Assembly (NCBI GenBank): GCA_032718865.1
Contig: JALUTQ010000005.1
Coordinates: 1,364,001-1,428,000 of the forward strand
Direction of reading: 5' to 3'
Origin: Tilletia caries
Taxonomy: Eukaryota; Basidiomycota; Exobasidiomycetes; Tilletiales; Tilletiaceae
Length of the DNA: 64,000 nucleotides
Below the pieces are notes generated by a model. The model was given only the letters and a program-made list of their open reading frames with translations. It did not search any database and had not been told where the DNA came from. Below, in pieces: positions 56,050-64,000 of this stretch. Within the stretch, counting starts at the first letter, position 1. Each line of letters starts with the position of its first letter. A program made the position numbers and the translations under genes.

Positions 56050-56720
56050 AACCAACTACTGGCCGGGCCGGTGTCGAGGAGATATTGTCGGAGTAAAGAA
56101 AGAGACAAGGCCGTAGCCATGTGATCTAAGGATCTTCCTGGAATTGGCCCCGGAGTAGCATTCCCCTGAGCTCCGCGGACTCCGGGGGACGCTCTGCAAG
56201 CAGAGAGCAGAGAAGTTGGTAGGGAGGGCACCGAGAGAGATAAGCAATGCCAGATACGTGAGGTCTGAAACTGCTTCGCTTTCTGGAAGCGGGAGAGCAT
56301 ACACACACCAAGAGTGGGGAAGCTCAGAGCGCGGCTGCAGATTGCCGCCAGGCGCTTCAGGATGGCAAGAAGAGTAGGGGAGGGAGATGTGGTGTCCGAG
56401 GTGGGTGATGACAGGACCGTTGGACAGGCATGAGAGGCCGTGGGCGGAAATGATAGAGGCAAGGGCAGCAACGTGCGGAGAGTCGGTCGGAGAAGGGTGT
56501 CCTACGAGCCAGAACGTAGACTTCGAAGCGTTTATGCGCGCGTTCGAGGTGCGTTCGCACAGGTGGAGGGCGTTGAGTAAGGTCCACCGCAGAAGGCCTC
56601 TGGCGGAGGCTTCGAGGAAAATAAGGCCATCGTCAGCGAACGACAGAGAGGTGAGGAAACCCAGCCCGGGGACATGGGAACCTACGCCGAAAGCGCGCAG
56701 GAGAGGAGCGCATCAGCGTG
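56050..56720 (-). pseudogene. Non-LTR (LINE) reverse transcriptase fragment
   Basis: On the minus strand a frame reads HVPGLGFLTSLSFADDGLI (catalytic FADD at about 56625-56645), then LLRWTLLNALHLCER, a SNARINASKSTFWLVG motif and HVAALASIISAHGLS...HLGHHISL, the classical LINE RT fingers-to-thumb order. It is degraded past 56300 and truncated on both sides. Being opposite in orientation to the gypsy relic, it is a separate insertion. Confidence 0.7.
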
Positions 56721-57289
56721 AGGAGCAGGAATGGAGTCAAGTGCAAGAGTGAGGAAAGAAGAGGAGCAGAGCGAGACGAAACGGTGCTGGCCTAGTAGGC
56801 GAAGAGAAGAGAAGATCCGTGACAAGAGAGAACGGGTGACGAACGCCGACACGAGGAAGGCGATGATTCGGCCGTGTAAAACGCTGACGGCTGAGCCGAT
56901 CGATCAATAAACGATTAAGCCTCCCACCGTGAACGTGACCAAGCAAGCCTTCGCCCTTTACGTGACCGTGAGAATTTTTTCTTGACTCTTGATCCCGATC
57001 CAGTGCAAATGTTTTGCTCTGTACTGCTCCAGTCCCGAGTCCTTCTGCTGCAAGCCTGCAATATCCCTTCCACCCATTCCTACGACCCTGCGCCATTCGA
57101 TTAAACTTCAGGTATGTATCCCTTACCTGGTTTCGCGCTAGCCAGGTTGACTCCCAATCTGCAGTCGGCCGCTGGCAGTTCACGCTCTATTCGCTTAAGC
57201 CTTACGGCTTATGGTCGAGATGACGTGATTGCTGACTTAAAGTGCATTCCCTGTCTTGCAGAGTTTCTGCACCAGTTCAGAATCTTCAC
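56721..57289. other. Flank between LINE fragment and PHD gene
   Basis: About 570 bp. It likely holds the PHD-gene promoter and a possible 5' UTR intron (an acceptor-like TTTCTGCACCAGTTCAG precedes the ATG). No gene supported. Confidence 0.4.
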
Positions 57290-59464
57290 ATGGATTCAGA
57301 TCCCGAACTTGCCCGAGCCCGTGCGTACGGACAAAGCTGCGCTGAGCTCGCGAGGACCGTGCAACACATGTGCGACCTTGCGGTTTCACAGCCGAGCATG
57401 AGGGCTGCTATGCTGTCCGCACTGCGCGGCATCATGAATGATATGCCGCAGCGGGCGCAGCCTACTGGTCAGTACCTTATCTCGAATCCTATTTCTAGTC
57501 TATCAATCTCCTGTCTTGGCCGATCACTTTTTGACACTTTTGATTTGACACTGTCTGATCTGTGAAGCAGGTGCAGGAGCCTCTACAGCAATCGACCGTG
57601 CGCCTGCATCCGTGCGCGCGCCAGCATCTGCTGTCTCGGCGTCTTCCACAGTGCCGGCGGATATTAAACCTTCGCCTGCTTCCCAGATTCCCGCTTATGC
57701 CGCGGGTACGAAACTTGGAATGTTCGGAGAGCAGATGCCGACCGCACTCCGACGCTCGGTGCCGTCGCATAAGGCTACTGCTATGGCGTCAGCCGGTAAA
57801 AGTGCTGGCGCCAGCGCTGGCGTTGGTGTCGGTGTCAGCAGCAGTACGACCTCGCAGAAATTGAAGGAGTTTCGCATCAAAGACGATAAGGTAAGGCTTA
57901 TGGAATCCAGATTCCAGACTCCAAATAGTGCTCTCGATCAAAGTTGACCCATACCTCCTTTTAACTTTCACGTTCTCAGATTTTTGTCGTTCTGGATCGA
58001 GGATGGCTGAACCGACCTTTGACCCCCTATTATAAGGGGGACATTCTGGACGGTCACCCTGGACACAAGGTGATTATGCCTTTCAAGGTAAACTGGTCTG
58101 CCGAAGAGCTGAGCTCAGCGGTGGTCGACAAGGTACTGGAGGAGGCAATCCACGATTTTCGCCCCAAGCCAAACAGACAGGGTCGCCAGGGACCTAGTTT
58201 TGAGTACGTTTGACTTCCGAGTTCCGGTAGAGTGGTGCATGAAAACATAGAATGACCTGACTGCTTAGAGCTTGGTGCTTCTGTTTTGTTTCCAGATGGG
58301 CCAAGGTATCGGTTGGATCTGGCTTTCTTGTAACAAACGGAGCCCACGACAAGTACAATGGCTTCGACTTGCGTTCCGAGTACGGCAGAAAGCATTGCTT
58401 TATTGTCCTTACGGAGGATCAAGAGCCAGATCCAATTCATGCCGATGCGCTGGCGGCAGCCGTCGCGGAGACAGACCCAGAAGGAGATCCGTTCGCTGCC
58501 CCCGATCGACCTCAAGATGACGACTTGGTAGAGACCACATGCTGCATTTGTGCCACTCACTGGCCGCGGAATGTGATCCTGACCCATGAAAAGAGGTGTG
58601 CGAAGAACGTGAGTCTAATACTGGACTGGTCACTCTACTCCCAACCCCATCATTGCTTTTGAGCTTCGGACACTCTCAACAGCAATTTGGGACTTTGGCG
58701 CTTTGGCGGCAATGCGGCATGATGCTGGATTGCTATGAGAATGTTCGCTGACCTTGATCTAACTAACTATATTGTATACAGCCTGCATACGCTGCCCGAA
58801 AGAAGCCAGTGGCGTACAAGGGAAACGGAAAGGCAAAACAAACAACCCCGGCCGAAGATTCAGACGATGGCTTCAGCGTCTTTTCAAACGACCCTATGCG
58901 ATTCTCTCCCACCAGTACTCCCTTCCAGGCCGCAGCCTCAGAAATCAGTCCATCGGTAGCTCGCAGCGAGAGCCCTGCTTCTGCTGCGGACGGCACTGAG
59001 GAAGCTGCCGGACCCACTGTCCAGCCAGAGCCAGAAGTGAAGAAGACCCGGGGAAGTGCGCGGAGGCCTCGTCACTGCATTTGTGGAAAACCGGACAACA
59101 CGAAAGTGAGTCAATTGAAAACCACCCAGGAGAGGAGTGGAAGTGATTCTGTTTACAGGCGTTCCACTGACTTCAGCTTGGTATGATCCTCCTCTTTGAT
59201 GCATTAGATGATTTGCTGTGACAGCACGTCACGCGTCAACGAGTGGGTGAGTGGCGCAAGCAGCATGGTCATGGAATACGAGCCAGTGTTATTTTCGAAC
59301 GTTGAGCTCTCCTAACTGATACGCTTTCACTCTTCCTTCAGTTCCACTACGATTGCGTCGTTCTCCCTGCCTCTCCTGCGGAGATGCACAACTTCAAGTG
59401 GTTCTGTCCCCAATGCGCTCTGAACACCGACCACGAAGATTCAATGGACAAAGAGGACAGCTGA
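57290..59464 (+). CDS. Unrecognised multi-exon protein with C-terminal PHD finger
   Basis: Starts MDSDPELARARAYGQ (57290). Seven exons: an N-terminal helical region, a Ser/Ala/Pro-rich linker, a conserved-looking globular segment (IFVVLDRGWLNRPLTPYY, GHPGHKVIMPFKVNWSAEELSSAV, VSVGSGFLVTNGAHDKYNGFDLRSEY), a CCICATHWPRNVILTHEKRC zinc-like stretch, an acidic Ser/Pro linker, and a PHD finger. The finger is built from three exons: CICGKPDNTK, a 39-nt exon (59208-59246) MICCDSTSRVNEW, and FHYDCVVLPASP with FCPQC. The fourth Cys of the usual CxxC pair is not obvious. I do not recognise the central domain. It faces the integrase-core gene tail-to-tail (215 bp apart). Confidence 0.65.
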
Positions 59465-59679
59465 TGACATCGTTGAGTTGTAACCTGTCTCCTTCCTCCC
59501 GCTCGTTGCATTCTTGCTTCCCAATTCAAACTCCCAAATGATTCCGTCCTTGCGAGACCACACGATAGATTTCTGTGGAGTATGGTCTAAGATTTCAGGC
59601 TCTTACGCCTTCAAGTCATCGGCCAGCTGAATGTGAACGATATAGTCAATGAAGAAGAATATGATGCATATTGCATTGA

Positions 59680-60672
59680 TCACAGCTCCGGTTCCAGGTA
59701 AAGAGCCACTGCCTCCAATACACGGCAGTAATGTGCAATACCGCCATCTTCGGGAAGGGGAAAAGCCAATGGGCCGATGTTGAGGAGCTGCTGTTGAATG
59801 TCATCGTTGTACAGAGATTCTGGGACGAGGACGTTAACGTCGTCGACAAAGACAGACGGCCCCTGGTCCTGATCACATGCGTCCGAATCTCCGACGGGCT
59901 CCGATGTCTCCGGAAACGATACGCCCTGTGATCGAGCTGTCATTGTGCCTGGTGAAAGAGGGCATATTATCGGTCAAGTTCAGGCTCTTGTGTTTGGGAC
60001 GTGGGTCATGGAGATGAATTGATACTGACTTTTGATCCATTGTTGCATCGGCGACAATCCCCCGAGCCCTTTCGTGGCCATCGGATGCTGATTCCACCTT
60101 TGCTGGAAGTGTTGCAGGCTCTCGTTCAGAGCAGGCATGAAAACCCGGTGCAAACACCAGATGTGTACCGGGTTGGTACAATCAACAATCCCCATGCCTT
60201 CCATCTCCCCAAAGACTTCGGCGAACCTTACGGTGGACCACCGCTGCAAATCGACCCACAGGCGCTCGATGCGTTGATTGCTTGTAGAGGGACCTGTGAT
60301 AAAGCTTCCTCGACCAGTCCCTGTAGAGCACAAGATCGCCGTCAGAGAACATACGTGCGAAGAGAAAGAAAGCAGGATGGTACTTGCGAACATACCTCGA
60401 CGTGCTTCCATATATGCTTTAACTGCAACCATCTCTCCGCCATGGTCTGCCCTAACTCTCGAGGGCAATCCGCAATGGTAAACACCCTCCTTAAACGCCA
60501 GGAAAACCGTGCTCGCTCTGTTGTTGTTCGCTGCCTTCATAAACGTGACCAAATGACTCTTGCCATCGATACCGCCGTGTATCACAATCTTGTAGCGAAT
60601 CAACTTGTGATGCCCGTCAATGTGCCACAGAGAGTTGGCGAATGGGACATCATAATGTAAGGTGTCTGACAT
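59680..60672 (-). CDS. DDE integrase-core-domain gene (possibly N-truncated)
   Basis: Three exons on the minus strand (to 60396, 60320-60030, 59948-59680) with phase-fitting introns. The catalytic set is visible: NSLWHIDGHHKLIRYKIVIHG (first Asp), YGLPSRVRADHGGE-like CGLPSRVRADHGGEMVAVKAYME (second Asp), and NQRIERLWVDLQRWST (Glu). IWCLHRVFMPALNESLQHFQQRWNQHP follows, then an acidic tail (LYNDDIQQQLLNIG, DGGIAHYCRVLEAVALYL). This matches the integrase-core family common in basidiomycetes. The only upstream ATG (MSDTLHYD, 60672) leaves almost no N-terminal region, and sequence upstream looks like the LTR of the next element, so the 5' part may have been lost. Confidence 0.75.
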
Positions 60673-61718
60673 ATGTAGGTGCCACGCGTACATTATTCAG
60701 CACCTCACAAGTTAACATTTCTATCCTCTCACCCGTACCGACGCGTGGTGCGGATTGTTTTTCTCTGCGCGCGCGATATGTGGTGCGCGTTGTTTTTATT
60801 TTCTCACCTGAGACGCGCCGCGCGTCGACAATTGTCACGTGGCGCGTGTGGTGTGCGACGCGTGGTGCACGTTGGTTTCTCAGGCGCCCAACGCGTGGTG
60901 CGCGTCACGTGCCACATATGGTGCGTGTTGTTTACAATTTTGGTGAAGTGTTGGTTCACGCGAATTTACCATCGAAACACATTTTCGCGTGGTGAACCAA
61001 CGCTCACCATGCGCACCGCGCGCACCACTCACCACCGCTTCCTCTCACCTCACCTCGCCACACTCACACTTCCCCTTTGACTCGTCCCTGCTCCCATGAT
61101 GACTGTATGACTGTGTATGTATTTAGCCCGTGTCAAAGGATGACTGTGTATTGACTGCTGGGTGATTTATGGTGACTGTTGGATGACTACTATCTGACGC
61201 GTCAGTTGTCACGTGGCTGTGACTCTTGTGACTCACCAGCACACCGACGCATCCACATCACCACACCTCAGCGCAGCGCACACCACACAATGCGCTGCGC
61301 ATCAGGGGCACCATGAAAGGTATAAAAGGAGCGCCCTCGCCGCCCTTCTTCCCTTCTGGTCCCCCCAGCTCTTTCCTCTCACACTCCCAGACAACTAACT
61401 TAGCAATCACAGATCATTGCAGAGTTAAAGTCTACTGTGTGAAGTCTGAGTCTCATAAAGTTTCATCAAGTGATTGAGAGAGCCACTTTCACCCACACAC
61501 CTGTAGGACCACTGGTATACTGGTTAGTTATCTAAACATAGTAGCATAGGCCAAAGTTCAGCAGCGCGTCACTTCTGTCTCTATACAACGAGCGGTACTA
61601 CGCGTCCGACTGTCCAACACCAATTCTATTGTGTTTGCAACGACCTTATAACTAGGAAATCTTACACTTTTTTAACTCTCAAAGACCTCTGTGACCAAAA
61701 GGTTTACTGAGTCTTACA
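60673..61718 (+). promoter_or_regulatory. Probable 5' LTR and leader of the second gypsy element
   Basis: The stretch 60735-61000 is a degenerate array of ACGCGTGGTGCGCG-like motifs, each near a T-rich patch; TGACTG-type repeats follow (61080-61220). A TATAAAAG box is at 61322. The untranslated leader runs to the ATG at 61719. The partner LTR is outside the window, so LTR limits and primer site cannot be fixed. Confidence 0.5.
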
Positions 61719-64000
61719 ATGGCACCCAAGAAGCGTAAAGACCTTCACGAAGGCAGCGAAGCCGCCGCTTCTGCTGCTGATGACATCGCTGGTGCTTCCC
61801 AGGGTCAAGCTCAATCTCCCGAAGTCCCTAGACTTACCTCGGAGTCCTTTCAAGGCGACGAGGACACGGGAGAACATCAAGAGCCCAATCAAAAGGGCAA
61901 CTCATCTCTCGCGGACACCATCCGCAACATCAACAAATCCGATAACGACGATAGCATCGCCGCTGCGTCTCAAGTCGGAACTGAAGCTCCAGAGAAAGAT
62001 CTCCACGAGCTCAGCGTCGAGGAATTGGAACTCGAGTTTCAAATCATGTCTCGACAGAATCGAATCGATCTCATCCGCCAAACTATCCTCCAGAAAAAAC
62101 GTCAAAACAACCAAAACATTCAAAACATTCCGGTTCCTCAAGTGCCTGTTCTTGACCCTCCCGTCCGGCAGGCTCCAGTGAACCAACCCATCAGACAGTC
62201 CGCTCTCCCTGACTCTGAATCAGTCCTTCGCGAACGACAGAACGATCGACTCCGCCGCGCCGGGCTCCTGCCGCCTCGTGCAAGTGAGGCGCGCCAGCAA
62301 CCCCGAGCCTCGGCACCGGCGCCAGGCCGTATGTCGTTCCCCACGCAAACGATACGACACCAGAGTGTTCCCATGACCTCCATCCTCTACGGCGTCGACA
62401 GAAAGATCTCGGAGATCATGAATTCAACCGGTCAAGACGACGACGACCTCCCCGGAGACAAGTCGGAGCTCACTCGCGCCGGGATCAAGATGACCTCTCC
62501 AGAGAAATGGAAGGGAGACCGATCACTCCAGCTGTTCACCGACTGGGTTCACTCGGTAGCCCATTACTTTAAGGTTCACGCCCCGCTCTCAGAACGTCTC
62601 AAGGTTAACTTGATTGGCGGGTACCTGCTAGCCGACCCGTTGGATTGGTACTGGCGCCACGTCGCTCCTCACGCTAAGTCGTGGACCGCGACGGACGTCA
62701 TGGTCGCACTCCGTCGCAACTTCTTGGTCGATGAACTCTCACGACAAGCAGCGGACAAATTCGAAAGCGCGGACCAAGGATCGAAAGATATCCACGCTTT
62801 CCAGGCATACATTCTCAAGCTCGCCGATCAGATGACCGAGTACCCCAGTCCAGTCGCTCTCAACCGTCGATTGCTCAAAGGTATGAAAAGCAATCTGAGC
62901 GCGGCCATCATCGCCAACCGCGGCATAGATGCTGAGCTTTCGCCTTGGGAAGACATTGTGCAGGCTGCCATGGATCAAGAACGCGCCCAACGCTACGCTG
63001 GATCCATTACTAAAGCTGCACCGACTCGCACGGAAGACCGCAAGGACACTCCCCGCACTTCCCGGCTTAATCAGCCTAATCGTCCCTCGAATGGCCAGGG
63101 ATTCAATCGACCAAAAGGATCGGCTCCGGTATACCGACCGATGGTTCCGGTGAACCGCCCATCGGCCGCCAGCCCCATCCGTAACACGGCAGCTCCGGCT
63201 ATGAGGCCTACAGGCGCAAAGCCTACAGACCAATGCCGTACTTGCGGCGCCTTCGGCCACTGGTCGCCGGACTGCCCAAAGCGACTTCGCTCAAACATGC
63301 TTGACATGAAGGAATCTGAACCCGCCGATCAGGGTACAGATGACGCAGAAGAGTGCTCTGAGCCTGGCGTCATTCTCTTTCAAGAAGATGATGAAGCCCG
63401 TGATGAAGACGGGTGGCTTGACGAAGATGAAGACAGTGAGGGCCTGAACTCCAATAACATGACCGACGAGGATGATGAGACTCCTCTCATGTGCAATGGT
63501 GTCGCCCACAAAGCCCCTGCCGCCAAACCTATCGTTACGCGCGAGTCTAACGTCTCCAATGCCAAGGCTCCTTTCGGTGACGCATCGAAGGTCTCGAAGC
63601 ACCGGCCGCCGTTGGTTCATCCGATCGTAGCCAAGATCAAGATCAATGGATACGAGGCCAAAGCCTTGTTTGATTCCGGATCTACAGCAGATCTCATTTC
63701 GGCGTCTTTTGTCGATACGCATAAATTGCCTTCGTTCAAACTGGATGAGCCCTCGCCTTTGCAACTCGCCATCACAGGTTCCCGTGGCAAGATCAACCGC
63801 GCTTGTTTCGTCAAAGTGATTCACGGCGCGTGTTCGAACAAAGAACGCTATTTTGACATCCTGAACATCGATAGGTACGATGCCATTCTAGGCACCTCTT
63901 ATCAAAAAGACTTCGGTGTCTTGCTGGATGTTTCCGCCAACGAGTTCATCTACAAAACAAATCCTACCCAGTTGATCTTCAACACCAAAGAAATTCCGAC
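61719..64000 (+). CDS. Gag-protease part of a second Ty3/gypsy Gag-Pol, open at right edge
   Basis: A single frame is open from the ATG at 61719 to the window end. It starts MAPKKRKDLHEGSE, a nuclear-localisation-like basic motif. The Gag domain includes SPEKWKGDRSLQLFTDWVHSV and VNLIGGYLLADPLDWYWRHV; the zinc knuckle is CRTCGAFGHWSPDC near 63237. An acidic linker follows, then the retropepsin LFDSGSTADLIS near 63667 and a YDAILGTSYQ strand near 63880. Gag and Pol appear fused in one frame with no stop between. RT and integrase lie beyond the window. The frame is intact throughout. Confidence 0.88.
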   Translation, partial: MAPKKRKDLHEGSEAAASAADDIAGASQGQAQSPEVPRLTSESFQGDEDTGEHQEPNQKGNSSLADTIRNINKSDNDDSIAAASQVGTEAPEKDLHELSVEELELEFQIMSRQNRIDLIRQTILQKKRQNNQNIQNIPVPQVPVLDPPVRQAPVNQPIRQSALPDSESVLRERQNDRLRRAGLLPPRASEARQQPRASAPAPGRMSFPTQTIRHQSVPMTSILYGVDRKISEIMNSTGQDDDDLPGDKSELTRAGIKMTSPEKWKGDRSLQLFTDWVHSVAHYFKVHAPLSERLKVNLIGGYLLADPLDWYWRHVAPHAKSWTATDVMVALRRNFLVDELSRQAADKFESADQGSKDIHAFQAYILKLADQMTEYPSPVALNRRLLKGMKSNLSAAIIANRGIDAELSPWEDIVQAAMDQERAQRYAGSITKAAPTRTEDRKDTPRTSRLNQPNRPSNGQGFNRPKGSAPVYRPMVPVNRPSAASPIRNTAAPAMRPTGAKPTDQCRTCGAFGHWSPDCPKRLRSNMLDMKESEPADQGTDDAEECSEPGVILFQEDDEARDEDGWLDEDEDSEGLNSNNMTDEDDETPLMCNGVAHKAPAAKPIVTRESNVSNAKAPFGDASKVSKHRPPLVHPIVAKIKINGYEAKALFDSGSTADLISASFVDTHKLPSFKLDEPSPLQLAITGSRGKINRACFVKVIHGACSNKERYFDILNIDRYDAILGTSYQKDFGVLLDVSANEFIYKTNPTQLIFNTKEIP

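Noticed and set aside
55761..56471. 236-residue minus frame as one gene
   Set aside because: It crosses from the gypsy relic into the LINE fragment; part of it is the LINE RT frame and the rest is antisense shadow.

Overview
The window is nuclear DNA of a fungus, almost certainly a basidiomycete. Genes are dense and GC-rich, with short GT-AG introns of about 55-90 nt. A CAP59/CMT1-type mannosyltransferase, Ty3/gypsy elements with chromodomain-type integrase, and PHD and integrase-core families typical of basidiomycete genomes support this; the genus cannot be fixed from the sequence. All functional names come from motifs and overall similarity read by eye; no database search was run.

The first half is mostly single-copy housekeeping sequence. 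In order: the 3' part of an unrecognised disordered protein (to 2370), a secreted GPI-type fasciclin protein (4017-5220), COQ5 (minus, 5648-7097) divergent from a 15-exon CUL1 cullin (7584-11155), a Kre9/Knh1-like GPI protein (minus, 11637-12387), a DUF952 protein (12971-13655), ALG7 (minus, 13867-16205) divergent from MOB2 (16551-17559), a CAP59-family glycosyltransferase (minus, 18184-20510), a weak hypothetical gene (from 21707), a repeat-rich AT-richer stretch with a tRNA-like relic (23340-23900), and an MFS transporter (24535-27096).

Mobile DNA begins at 27502. A 7.24-kb Ty3/gypsy chromovirus (minus, 27502-34744) sits between the 3' ends of the MFS gene and PNS1. It has two 371-bp LTRs that look identical and a GTGGT target duplication, yet its pol frame carries several breaks. 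Then come PNS1 (minus), tRNA-Asn(GTT), a cyclophilin H (minus) and an HSF-type regulator whose DNA-binding domain is split by a long insertion. Between that gene and an SDR gene lies a nested insertion: a 1.7-kb gag-only non-LTR element (minus, 14-bp target duplication) with a 2.3-kb Mutator-like DNA transposon (9-bp target duplication) inside its 5' leader.

TAF6 (minus) and a CUS2/Tat-SF1 splicing factor (plus) share a 195-bp divergent promoter. From 53.2 kb to the end the DNA is mostly mobile: tandem repeats and a hairpin, a gypsy relic with a large internal deletion, a LINE reverse-transcriptase relic, an unusual multi-exon gene with a PHD finger (57290-59464), a convergent DDE integrase-core gene (59680-60672, minus), and the leader plus Gag-protease part of a second gypsy element (from about 60.7 kb, running off the right edge). 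The nested LINE/MULE, the broken chromovirus with identical LTRs, the split HSF domain and the PHD/integrase pair are the most notable items.
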